From NCBI GenBank assembly GCA_041648175.1, contig JBAZPO010000016.1, forward strand, positions 1 to 64,000: a stretch of DNA of 64,000 nt, in the 5' to 3' direction. A program made the translations under genes and the position numbers. Source of the stretch: Desulfobaccales bacterium. GTDB taxonomy: Bacteria; Desulfobacterota; Desulfobaccia; Desulfobaccales; 0-14-0-80-60-11. Positions within the stretch are counted from its first letter, which is position 1. The number at the start of each line of letters is the position of its first letter. The notes under the pieces were generated by a model that did no database searches, was not told where the DNA came from, and worked only from the letters and a program-made list of their open reading frames with translations. Below are positions 44,699 to 52,635 of this stretch, piece by piece.

Positions 44699-45712
44699 CT
44701 AATCCTTTCCCGGTTCCGCATCCATCCGGATGGTGTGCTCCTGGGGTTGGGGCACGTAACGGCGCAGCAGCCAGGACTTCTGAAACGCCTTGGTGGTGAT
44801 GCCGAAGTCGCTGAGTGACGTCTCTCCCTGGGTAATCAATCCTGGCAGGCCCTGCCCGGCCCGATCCAGATTCACCACGAAGCGCTCCAATCTTTTGGAA
44901 ATATCAGGCAGGCGGGCCGCGGCTTCCTTTACATCCGCCGTGATTTTGTTGAAGTTGGCAAAGGAGCTTTGCATCTCCGCCATGGCCTTGACGGCCTGGT
45001 CCCTAAAGGCCTGGTCATGCACCAAAGTGCCAAACAGGCCTTTGCCTTTGGCTACGTCTTGGGCAAATTTTCGCACTTGCTTCATGGTCTCAGCGGTATC
45101 CTGGTACAACGTGTCCTTATTCACCAATTGCCCCAGGCTGCCCTTCCCCTGGTTGATCTTGGTGAAAATTTCCTTAAAAGAAGTGATGATCTGGCCAAAT
45201 TCACTGTCCGGCTTCGACATACCCTCGGTGAGGGTCACCAGGTTGTTGAGAACTTTTTGCAGGTCTTGCAAGCTGGGCGCCGCCTGGGCCACAATCTGGG
45301 TGATATCCAGCGGCTCTATGGACGGTATGATGCCTTCCGCAGGAACAGGCGGGTTTTTGGGGTGGCCGGGAGTCAGGTCCAGGCTCTTTTCCCCCAGCAG
45401 ACCCATAAAGCCGATGGTGGCCGTGGAGTCCTGGCGAATCCGGTCACTATATTTTTTAGTCACCTGGAAGGTGACGACGATGTTGCCTTCAGGGTTGATG
45501 ATGGTATTGAGGACGTTGCCCACCGTGACCCCGGCCAGATGGACTTCGGAGCCGGTCTTGAGGCCGCTGACATTCTTAAAGATGGCCCGGTACTGGACGT
45601 ATTCCTGAAAAAGACCTTCTTGTTGAGCCACAATCACCACCATAACCAAGAGGGCCGCCAGTGAAGCCACAACAAAGAGGCCGACGATGGTTTCGTACTT
45701 ACGCGCAATCAT
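44699..45712 (-). CDS. mlaD: MlaD-family (MCE domain) lipid-transport protein
   Basis: 337 residues. One N-terminal membrane segment (IVGLFVVASLAALLVMVVIVA) followed by an MCE domain (about 38-115: VQYRAIFKNVSGLKTGSEV, VHLAGVTVGNV, GLLGEKSLDLTPG) and a long helical C-terminal region. MlaD hexamers hold phospholipid at the periplasmic face of the transporter. It overlaps mlaF by four bases (ATGA). Confidence 0.92.
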   Translation of the reverse strand: MIARKYETIVGLFVVASLAALLVMVVIVAQQEGLFQEYVQYRAIFKNVSGLKTGSEVHLAGVTVGNVLNTIINPEGNIVVTFQVTKKYSDRIRQDSTATIGFMGLLGEKSLDLTPGHPKNPPVPAEGIIPSIEPLDITQIVAQAAPSLQDLQKVLNNLVTLTEGMSKPDSEFGQIITSFKEIFTKINQGKGSLGQLVNKDTLYQDTAETMKQVRKFAQDVAKGKGLFGTLVHDQAFRDQAVKAMAEMQSSFANFNKITADVKEAAARLPDISKRLERFVVNLDRAGQGLPGLITQGETSLSDFGITTKAFQKSWLLRRYVPQPQEHTIRMDAEPGKD

Positions 45713-46479
45713 GTGGTCGTCTCCTCCTGGGGCACCCGATGGAGAAAGCGCAGGACCTCGGGATGGGAGGATTGGAGAAATTCCTCATAGGTCCCTTGAA
45801 AGGCCCACTGGCCCTGGAAGAGGAGGACCAACCGGTCGGCCACCAACTGGGTCAGGCGCAGGTCATGGGTGACCACGATGGAGGTAACCTGCAAGACCCG
45901 CTGGAGGCGGCGGATCAGGTGGCCGATCTCGTCGGCGGTGATGGGGTCCAGCCCGGAGGTGGGCTCGTCATAGATGACGATCCGGGGATCCAGGGCCAGG
46001 GTGCGGGCCAGGGCGGCTCGCCGCTGCATGCCGCCGGACAGGGCGGTGGGGTCCAAAGCCTCCACCCCCGCCAGCCCCACCTGGGACAGTTTTTCCGCCA
46101 CCCGGCGCTCGATATCCGCCTTTTCCCAATCGGTGTGCTGCACCATAGGAAAGGCCACGTTTTCCCCCACGGTCATGGAATCGTATAGGGCCGAACCCTG
46201 AAAGAGATAACCGGTCTGCAGACGCAGATCGCGCCAATCGGCATCAGTGGCAAAATCAGTGATTTCTGTACCTTCCACGTTAATGTTGCCGGCATCCGGC
46301 CGATTAAGCCCAACTAGCATGCTGGTCAACACGGTCTTGCCCGAACCACTGCGGCCTAAAACCACCTGGGTCGCTCCCGGAAAAACCTCCAAATCCACCC
46401 CGGTAAGTACGACCCTGTCCCCAAAGGACTTGTTAATCCCCCGAAAGGAAATCAGGGGAACATTCGGTTCCGATTTCAT
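45709..46479 (-). CDS. mlaF: Mla-type ABC transporter ATPase
   Basis: 256 residues. Walker A GRSGSGKT, signature ALSGGMQRRAALARTL and Walker B IVIYDEPTSGLDP, with the H-loop VVTHDLRL. The signature LSGGM is typical of MlaF/MkL ATPases that drive retrograde or anterograde phospholipid transport. The start at 46479 has an AGGAG site; 20 upstream in-frame codons that overlap mlaE are dropped. Order mlaE-mlaF-mlaD is conserved. Confidence 0.92.
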   Translation of the reverse strand: MKSEPNVPLISFRGINKSFGDRVVLTGVDLEVFPGATQVVLGRSGSGKTVLTSMLVGLNRPDAGNINVEGTEITDFATDADWRDLRLQTGYLFQGSALYDSMTVGENVAFPMVQHTDWEKADIERRVAEKLSQVGLAGVEALDPTALSGGMQRRAALARTLALDPRIVIYDEPTSGLDPITADEIGHLIRRLQRVLQVTSIVVTHDLRLTQLVADRLVLLFQGQWAFQGTYEEFLQSSHPEVLRFLHRVPQEETTT

Positions 46480-46498
46480 GGCCGGAGGCTCCTGCCCC

Positions 46499-47293
46499 TT
46501 AAGGCCAGATGAGGAGGGTAAGTTTGGTAAGGAAGACATCGGCTATCAGAATCAGCAAAATAGAGGCCACCACCGAGGTTTTGGTGGCTTGGCCCACGCC
46601 AAAGGTCCCGTGCTCCGTATTAAAACCATGAAAACAAGATACTGTTCCAATGATGAGGCCGAAGATGGCGGTCTTGCCGATACCCGGCAGCACATCCTTG
46701 AGAGTCAGATATTTAACGGTCAGGGTATAGTAATACGTGGCGCTTATGCCTACCTGGGTCACACCGATGATCATGCCCCCCAAGATACCGATGAGATTGG
46801 CGGCCACGGTCAACAGCGGCAAGACCAACATGCAGGCCACAATCCGGGTAACCACCAGGTATTTTATAGGGTTGACCGCGGAAACGGTGAGGGCGTCGAT
46901 CTGATTCGTCACCCGCATGGAGCCAAGTTCCGCACCCATGCCGGCGCCGCCCCGAGAGGCTAACATGATGCCGGCGAGCAGGGGACCCAGGCCGCGCACG
47001 AAGGTGAAGCAAACACTGGTGGCAATGTAATTGGCGGCGCCAAACATTTTTAAGACCGTAATACCCTGCATGGCCAGAACCAACCCCACGGCAAAGGAGG
47101 CTACCGCCACCAGGGAGAAGGATCTCACTCCCAGATGGTACATCTGGGCGATCACCTCCCGCACAAACCAGGGCGGGTGAGCCAAGCTGCGGCAGGAATC
47201 GAGCCAGAAAAGAAATAATTCCCCCATGTAATCGACGAAGGCCATCGTTTGATGGCCGGCCCGGTAGAACAAGCCTTCTTTCACCAGTTGCAC
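46499..47293 (-). CDS. mlaE: MlaE-family ABC permease
   Basis: 264 residues, five to six membrane helices; characteristic MlaE motifs VGLVLAMQGITVLKMFGA, RGLGPLLAGIMLASRGGAGMGAELGSM (split over about 100-127) and a C-terminal FLTKLTLLI. First gene of the mla operon. Start is a GTG at 47293 with a poor ribosome binding site. No mlaB (STAS) or mlaC gene is present; the TPR lipoprotein takes the terminal position. Confidence 0.9.
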   Translation of the reverse strand: MQLVKEGLFYRAGHQTMAFVDYMGELFLFWLDSCRSLAHPPWFVREVIAQMYHLGVRSFSLVAVASFAVGLVLAMQGITVLKMFGAANYIATSVCFTFVRGLGPLLAGIMLASRGGAGMGAELGSMRVTNQIDALTVSAVNPIKYLVVTRIVACMLVLPLLTVAANLIGILGGMIIGVTQVGISATYYYTLTVKYLTLKDVLPGIGKTAIFGLIIGTVSCFHGFNTEHGTFGVGQATKTSVVASILLILIADVFLTKLTLLIWP

Positions 47294-47534
47294 CCCATGA
47301 AAACATCACCGGAGTAAAAGACGTGGGGAAAACCTGATTACGATTACCGCGCCATGGTTTCAAACTGGTCAAAACTACCTAAAAATCAGGATAGTGTCAA
47401 GAAAAAGCCCCCAGAATCCGGCCGGTTATTCGACGGTTCCCCCCTGGAGAGCGCTGATTGGTCACAATTTCGTAAGTTAATGTTAGCAATTTATTGCAAA
47501 ATATACGAAAATGGAATATACGAGCATATAGCGC

Positions 47535-47619
47535 TTGCCAAAAGTTTTTTCCTCTAATTCTCCTCTCCCCTTGTGGGAGAGGGTAGGGTGAGGGGTTAAT
47601 AAGAAAAAACTTTTGGCAA
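47535..47619. mobile_element. MITE-like element with 17-base terminal inverted repeats
   Basis: 85-base unit bounded by TTGCCAAAAGTTTTTTC (47535-47551) and its exact complement GAAAAAACTTTTGGCAA (47603-47619). The inside is a CTCTCCCCTTGTGGGAGAG hairpin followed by GGTAGGGTGAGGGG. No coding capacity. Similar ends near 11392-11408 and 24091-24107 suggest a family. It lies in the leader of the sigma54 activator gene; the remaining bases 47294-47534 hold no supported gene. Confidence 0.75.
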
Positions 47620-47672
47620 TGAGCCTAAACTAGCGTGCGATATATTAGTTGTGGCCGATAATGAGGTAACTT

Positions 47673-49184
47673 ATGAACGACCTTAACCTCCTCTACGAGA
47701 TTACTGAAACTTTGGGCGCCCTGGGTCCCCTACCCCGGAGCCTGCAACAGGTGCTTCAACTCCTGGCTCAGAATATGGGCATGCGCCGGGGCACCGTCAC
47801 CATCCTTAATCCGGAAACCTCGGAGCTGCAAATCGAGGTGGCCCACGGCCTCACTGCGGAAGCCCGGCGGCGGGGACGTTACAAGCTGGGGGAAGGGATC
47901 ACCGGCCGGGTGGTGGAGACCGGCGAGCCCGCTATAGTGCCCCGGGTGAGTCAGGAACCGCTGTTCTTGAACCGGACCCGGTCCAGGGGCGCCCGGGAAA
48001 AGGACGAACTTTCCTTCTTGTGCGTGCCCATCAAGATCAACTATAAAACCATCGGCGCCCTGTCCGTGGATAAACTCCACCGGGACCTGGACCTGGACCG
48101 GGACCTGAGGCTGCTGACCATCATCGCTTCCATCATCGCCCAGACGGTAAATAACCTGCTGCTCATCGACCGGGAGAAGGAACGCCTCCAGAACGAGAAT
48201 CTGAAGCTCAAAGGGCAACTGCAAGAACGCTACCAGATGGGCAACATCATCGGCACTTCCGGGCGCATGCGCCAGGTGTTCGAGATGATCGAACGGGTGG
48301 CCAAGAGCAACGCCACCATCCTGATCCGGGGCGAATCCGGCACCGGCAAAGAGATGGTAGCCTCGGCCCTGCACTACAATTCCCTACGGACCGAAAAGCC
48401 CTTTATCAAAGTGAACCTGGCGGCCCTGCCGGAAACCCTGGTGGAGAGCGAGCTCTTCGGGCATGAACGGGGGGCCTTTACCGGGGCCATGCAGCGCAAG
48501 CAGGGGCGCTTCGAACTGGCCCAGGGGGGGACGATTTTTCTGGATGAGATCGGCGACCTCAGTCCCAACGTGCAGCTCAAACTGCTCCGGGTCATCCAGG
48601 AGCGGGAGTACACCCGCCTGGGCGGGACAGTCACCTTAAAGGCCGACATCCGCCTCCTGGCCGCCACCCACCGGGATCTGGAGCAGGCCGTGTCCACCGG
48701 CGTCTTCCGGGAAGACCTCTACTACCGCCTCAACGTCTTTCCCATCTACCTGCCCCCCTTGCGGGAGCGCATGGCCGACATTCCGCTTCTGTCAGAGCAC
48801 TTCCTGAACAAGTTTGCCGAAGAGCACGGCAAACCGGTGAAGCGCCTGTCGGCCCCGACCCTGGACCTCTTGATGCAATATCCCTGGCCCGGCAATGTCC
48901 GGGAACTGGAAAATATCATCGAACGGGCGGTGCTGGTGTGCGATGAGGAGACCATCTTGAGCGTTCATCTGCCTTCCACCCTGCAACGTCAGGAGCCCGG
49001 GGGAGACCGCCGGGGTCTGTCAGCCCAAGTGGAAAACCTGGAACGGGAGCTCATTACCGAGGCCTTGCGCCAGACCCGGGGCAACCAGAGTCAGGCGGCC
49101 CAGATCCTGGATACCAGCCTGCGGATCCTGGGATACAAGATCAAGCACTACTCCATCGAATCCAAGCGTTTCCGGGCGGCTTGA
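47673..49184 (+). CDS. NifA/NtrC-class sigma54-dependent activator
   Basis: 503 residues: N-terminal GAF sensor domain (about 20-165), AAA+ domain with Walker A GESGTGKE, the sigma54-contacting loop GAFTGA and arginine-rich DIRLLAATHRDL region, and a C-terminal Fis-type helix-turn-helix (GNQSQAAQILDTSLRILGYKIKHY). The GAF-AAA-HTH order without a receiver domain is that of NifA. The next nitrogen genes carry -24/-12 promoters and a TGT-N10-ACA site, so it is a plausible activator of glnA-amtB-glnK. It might instead be a general GAF-type activator; no nif genes are in view. Confidence 0.9.
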   Translation: MNDLNLLYEITETLGALGPLPRSLQQVLQLLAQNMGMRRGTVTILNPETSELQIEVAHGLTAEARRRGRYKLGEGITGRVVETGEPAIVPRVSQEPLFLNRTRSRGAREKDELSFLCVPIKINYKTIGALSVDKLHRDLDLDRDLRLLTIIASIIAQTVNNLLLIDREKERLQNENLKLKGQLQERYQMGNIIGTSGRMRQVFEMIERVAKSNATILIRGESGTGKEMVASALHYNSLRTEKPFIKVNLAALPETLVESELFGHERGAFTGAMQRKQGRFELAQGGTIFLDEIGDLSPNVQLKLLRVIQEREYTRLGGTVTLKADIRLLAATHRDLEQAVSTGVFREDLYYRLNVFPIYLPPLRERMADIPLLSEHFLNKFAEEHGKPVKRLSAPTLDLLMQYPWPGNVRELENIIERAVLVCDEETILSVHLPSTLQRQEPGGDRRGLSAQVENLERELITEALRQTRGNQSQAAQILDTSLRILGYKIKHYSIESKRFRAA

Positions 49185-49653
49185 CGGAGCATTCTTCATA
49201 ACGTTTAAGAGGGTGGGCCCAGGCCCCCCCTTTTTCTTTCTTGAAACCTGATCTAAGGCGCATTAATAGTGGATACAGCAGTTATTGGGAGGCGGGATGC
49301 GCTGCGCTTTCCCGCCCTACGAAGGAATCAGTGGGCAGTGCCCACCCTACATTTTTATTATCTTCTTCCTGTCATGCTGAGCGCAGCGAAGCATCTCGTG
49401 TTGTAAGATTCTTCGGTCGCTTCGCTCCCTCAGAATGAAATAAGAGATAATTTTCACCAGGGCCTCGGCCTTGAGTGAACAGCATTGGATTTAGGGGGAT
49501 TTAAAAATCAGCCAGCGGCATAAATTGATGGCAAACGCTATATTATCTCAGTTTAGATCGCCCATAAATAGGGGCCGCCCCGCTATTACCATAGCACCGC
49601 CACATTTTTAGGAGCCAAAACCAGGTGTTGATTCTTGAAATTTTATCACTTGA
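49185..49653. repeat. Intergenic region with several dispersed hairpins
   Basis: A GGGTGGGCC...GGCCCCCCC hairpin followed by TTTTTC (about 49211-49237) may terminate the activator gene. Then come GGCGGGATGCGCTGCGCTTTCCCGCC (49292-49317, split hairpin), GTGGGCAGTGCCCACC (49331-49346) and a TCATGCTGAGCGCAGCGAAG element with its GCGAAGC/GCTTCGC pairing (49373-49437). No gene. Confidence 0.6.
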
Positions 49654-49673
49654 AATACACCATTCAATGTATT
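49654..49673. promoter_or_regulatory. Candidate ArsR operator
   Basis: AATACA-N8-TGTATT inverted repeat, 11 bases before the ArsR start codon and inside an AT-rich promoter-like stretch. Position and form suit an autoregulated ArsR/SmtB-family operator. Confidence 0.5.
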
Positions 49674-49684
49674 AATATAATTCT

Positions 49685-50059
49685 ATGACTTCCAGGAAGC
49701 CAGAGCCTTCATTAAACGCTTGCCTACCCAAGCCTCCGTTGGGGGAAAGGGAACTCTTGACCGCGAAGCAGGCGGGAGAATTGGTGGCGATCTTTAAGAC
49801 GCTGGCCAATGATACCCGCCTCAGGATACTGCACGCCCTGGTGAGGTCAGGAGAAATGTGCGTGTCGGAAATGTCGGACCTTCTGGCTATGAAACCCCAG
49901 GCCATCTCCAATCAGCTCACCCGCTTGGCGGATCGAGGTATTTTGGGATATCGGCGAAATGGCAACAACATCTATTATCGGATTGTGGATCCGTGCGTCA
50001 TCGAACTCCTGGACCATGGCTTCTGTCTTAGTGAAGATGCCAAAGCGAGAACCAGATGA
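49685..50059 (+). CDS. ArsR/SmtB-family metalloregulator-type repressor
   Basis: 124 residues with the winged helix core (LANDTRLRILHALVRSGEMCVSEMSDLLAMK, QAISNQLTRLADRGIL, GNNIYYRI). Cysteines at 59 (recognition-helix region, EMCVSEM), 104 and 114 could ligate a thiophilic metal in the way CmtR uses Cys in the same region plus a C-terminal Cys, but the exact site is unproven. It heads a tight four-gene operon; its stop overlaps the next start (ATGA). Confidence 0.9.
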   Translation: MTSRKPEPSLNACLPKPPLGERELLTAKQAGELVAIFKTLANDTRLRILHALVRSGEMCVSEMSDLLAMKPQAISNQLTRLADRGILGYRRNGNNIYYRIVDPCVIELLDHGFCLSEDAKARTR

Positions 50060-51231
50060 ATTTATCCAGAGAAAAAGAGCCGGCTTTTAAGGAAGCCTTG
50101 ACGTATTTGCAAGAGGCCATGGCCGCGGAGAAATGCCGGGCCTGCGGCTGCTTTCAGCAGCTTGTCGTGGCGCTGGAACAGGCTTTTCCGGCGGAGGCAG
50201 GCCCACAGGAACTCCGGGAAACGGTGAAAGCCGCGCAGCTATGTCTGGTGGAGCGCCAATATGACTGTCTGGGGTGCGAAGTCTGCATCCCGCCTCTGGT
50301 GGTTAACGCATTAACCCGGGCTTTGGGCGAGGCCGTGGCCGACCTTGAGGTCTGCCCAACGGAAAAGGTGGAAGAACGCCGGGGGTGGCCGCCTCTGGCC
50401 GGTGCCTATCAGGTACTGCGCTATCAGGCTCCGGTGGCCGTATGCTGCCTCACGGCTGAGGACTTGGCGGCGGCGGTGGTTCGGAAGGCCGGGCCGGAAA
50501 TCGCCATTGTCGGGACTTTGCACACCGAAAACTTGGGCATCGAGCGCCTTATTCAGAATGTTCTGGGCAACCCCCACCTACGTTTTGTGATTGTCTGCGG
50601 CCCCGACTCCAAGCAAGCCGTGGGGCACTATCCGGGGCAATCGCTGGTGGCATTAGCCCGGCAGGGGCTGGATGAGCGCAGGCGCATCGTGGGAGCGCAG
50701 GGACGGCGGCCAGTTTTGAAAAACATCAGCCCCGAAGCCGTGGCCCACTTCCTGGAAGTGGTGGAGGTGGTTGACCTTATCAGGGAAACCGAGGCCGGAA
50801 AGGTGATTGCGGCGGCGGAGCGGTGCGCCGCCCGGAATCCGGGGACTGCCAGCCCCTTTGCCGCCAGTCCCATCGTGGCGCCGATCCCCGGCTACCTGCC
50901 CTTCCGGATGGTGAGCGACCCGGCCGGTTACTTCGTGATTTATGTGGACCGGAGCCGAGGGATGCTTTCCCTGGAGCATTACCTCAATGACGGTGTGCTG
51001 GATACGGTGATTGAGGGCGCCAGCGCCGCGGAGCTTTATATTCCGGCGATTGACCGGGGATTAATCTCGCGCCTGGACCACGCCGCCTATCTGGGGCGGG
51101 AACTGGCCCGGGCCGAGGAGAGTCTGCGCTCCGGTGAACCATTCATCCAGGATGCCGCGCCTGAATTAGCTGCGCCCCTCACCCTGGATAGCGTCGCTTG
51201 CGGGCCTGCCTGCCATGAGGCCAGAGCCTGA
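50056..51231 (+). CDS. DUF4346/MtrA-like cysteine-rich protein
   Basis: 391 residues. An N-terminal domain carries cysteine motifs CRACGC and CLGCEVC (about 29-77). The middle (about 105-200) resembles the MtrA corrinoid-binding subunit of methyltransferases: IVGTLHTENLGIERLI and FVIVCGPDSKQAVGHYPGQS. A C-terminal DUF4346-type domain contains VIYVDRSRGMLSLEHYL. The last residues are CGPACHEA. Coupled to arsR by a four-base overlap. A methyl-group or corrinoid function fits, but the cofactor and substrate are not shown by the sequence. Confidence 0.75.
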   Translation: MNLSREKEPAFKEALTYLQEAMAAEKCRACGCFQQLVVALEQAFPAEAGPQELRETVKAAQLCLVERQYDCLGCEVCIPPLVVNALTRALGEAVADLEVCPTEKVEERRGWPPLAGAYQVLRYQAPVAVCCLTAEDLAAAVVRKAGPEIAIVGTLHTENLGIERLIQNVLGNPHLRFVIVCGPDSKQAVGHYPGQSLVALARQGLDERRRIVGAQGRRPVLKNISPEAVAHFLEVVEVVDLIRETEAGKVIAAAERCAARNPGTASPFAASPIVAPIPGYLPFRMVSDPAGYFVIYVDRSRGMLSLEHYLNDGVLDTVIEGASAAELYIPAIDRGLISRLDHAAYLGRELARAEESLRSGEPFIQDAAPELAAPLTLDSVACGPACHEARA

Positions 51232-51308
51232 GGGACCTGAGAAGCAGCCGGTCGGCTGCGCACCAAGCCAAAACCAAGACCCAAATCCCTTCCATGAGGA
51301 GCCGATAA

Positions 51309-51716
51309 ATGCAAGACTGTTCCAAGTCTTTGATAGTTGCCGCGGTTACCGCATTGGCACTCGCTTTTTTACTGGTTTTCAGCCCCGGCCTCCAGGCGGG
51401 CGAGGCTGCCGCGTCACCCCAGGCTATCTTGAGCGTCGATGAGTTCATGAAGAATACGGACCGCTACAGAGGAAAAGTGAGCCTGGAAGGGGTGGTAAGC
51501 GCCGTAACCCCGGAGCAGCAGGCGATTTCCCTCATTGATAGCGGTGAATTCCAGACCTGCGGCGTCACCACTTGCGCCCAACTGACCTTGCCGGTGCAAT
51601 GGCGCGGCCCATTGCCCGCGGTAGGTGACCAGGTAAGTATCGAAGGGCAGGCCCAGGAGATCAAAGGCAAGCTCATGTTTGTGGCTGATAAGCTGAAGAA
51701 GGTGACCCGTCCATGA
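51309..51716 (+). CDS. Exported OB-fold-like small protein
   Basis: 135 residues with a signal peptide (SLIVAAVTALALAFLLVFSP). The mature part looks like an OB-fold (YRGKVSLEGVVSAVTPEQQAISLID, VGDQVSIEGQAQEIKGKLMFVADKLKKV) and has a Cys pair (TCGVTTCAQ), which may bind a metal or form a disulfide. GAGGAG precedes ATG 51309. The next gene overlaps its stop by four bases. No named family. Confidence 0.72.
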   Translation: MQDCSKSLIVAAVTALALAFLLVFSPGLQAGEAAASPQAILSVDEFMKNTDRYRGKVSLEGVVSAVTPEQQAISLIDSGEFQTCGVTTCAQLTLPVQWRGPLPAVGDQVSIEGQAQEIKGKLMFVADKLKKVTRP

Positions 51717-52267
51717 CCGCGTTTGGGCAGAAATTGCGGCGCTTTCTTCTGCCTCTGGGGATTTTTCTGGGGGTGGCGGCGGCACACTATGTATGGTCAG
51801 GCTTGTTTCCGGAAGTTAACCCTGCCCAGGCCCGGTGGGCGTCCCTGCCGGGATCCGATGACTCCTGGCTGAATCGCTATCTGGAGACCCAGGGCTACTG
51901 GCTGGGTTACTCCTATGCCCTATCCCTGGCCTTTACCGCCGCGGCCCTGCGCCGTTATCGGGAAGAGCGCTTCTGCTCCGCCAAAACCCTGGCTTTCGGC
52001 GGGGTGACCCTCTCGGGCTTCCTGGCCCTGGCGGGGTGCTTTTTGGTGGGGTGCTGCGGCTCCCCCATGCTGGTGGTTTACCTGAGCCTGTTCGGTGCCG
52101 GGTTTCTCCCCCTGGCCAAGCCTCTGGTGGCCGTGGTCACCACACTCTCCATAGCCGGCGCTTGGTGGTGGATGACCCGCCGCAAACCTGCCTCGCCCGC
52201 TGCGGCCTCTGTAGGAGGACCGTCCTGCAATTGCGCTGGTTTTCGGTGTGATTCCAATTCACATTGA
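51713..52267 (+). CDS. Cysteine-rich membrane protein resembling Mer transporters
   Basis: 184 residues, about four membrane segments. The third carries GCFLVGCCGSPMLVV with a vicinal pair at Cys114-Cys115 and Pro118, recalling the CC-x-x-P region of MerT/MerF mercury transporters, followed by a last helix ending WWWMTRRK. A polar tail holds CNCAGFRC (Cys172, 174, 179), a possible metal-binding site. Together with an ArsR regulator this points to uptake or efflux of a soft metal. The Mer resemblance is by motif only. Confidence 0.65.
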   Translation: MTAFGQKLRRFLLPLGIFLGVAAAHYVWSGLFPEVNPAQARWASLPGSDDSWLNRYLETQGYWLGYSYALSLAFTAAALRRYREERFCSAKTLAFGGVTLSGFLALAGCFLVGCCGSPMLVVYLSLFGAGFLPLAKPLVAVVTTLSIAGAWWWMTRRKPASPAAASVGGPSCNCAGFRCDSNSH

Positions 52268-52536
52268 TCTTTCCTTGGAAATTAGCGTCCATTAGCATAG
52301 GAGTAAAGGCCTCCACCATTTCGATGAAGGACCGCTATAAGGAGGGGATTTTTGAAGTGGCGAGCGCCCCCGTTTTGATGAAATTCTCCCGCACAATTTC
52401 GGTTTTGCCTGCCATTCCACCTCAGCCCAAATCCCCTGAAATCCGGATCATACCTCAGAACAGGAGATCTTGAAGCTCCCGCTCGGGCAGATTCTTAACA
52501 AACTTGTCGGTATTTTTTTTGATAAATTGACAAAAA
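52268..52536. other. Upstream region of glnA, no gene seen
   Basis: Non-coding interval after the ArsR operon. TAGCGTCCATTAGC and other short repeats are present but no terminator is obvious. 52510-52560 is T-rich and merges into the glnA control region. Confidence 0.35.
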
Positions 52537-52552
52537 TGTAAGTACCTTGACA
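52537..52552. promoter_or_regulatory. Candidate NifA-type upstream activator site
   Basis: TGT-AAGTACCTTG-ACA, an exact TGT-N10-ACA motif, 33 bases before the -24 element of glnA. It is closer than most NifA sites (usually 80-150 bases), so it could be chance; a second TTGACA lies in the same place. Confidence 0.4.
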
Positions 52553-52584
52553 TTTAAGTTTTTGATATTACTTAATTTCTACAT

Positions 52585-52600
52585 TGGTATAATAGTTGCT
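52585..52600 (+). promoter_or_regulatory. Sigma54 (-24/-12) promoter of glnA
   Basis: TGGTATAATAGTTGCT fits the -24 TGGYAYR and -12 TTGCW elements with the correct ten bases between GG and GC. The predicted start is about 25 bases before the GTG of glnA. Confidence 0.72.
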
Positions 52601-52635
52601 TTTAGGAGTCTAAATTACCGTTCAGGAGGAAGACC

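Noticed and set aside
47354..47557. 67-codon plus-strand frame ahead of the sigma54 activator
   Set aside because: It runs into the left end of the MITE-like element, which supplies its last residues; no coding signature.
47673..49184. Nitrogen-fixation regulon
   Set aside because: The activator has NifA architecture, but no nif structural genes are in the window; a general nitrogen-assimilation role is equally consistent.
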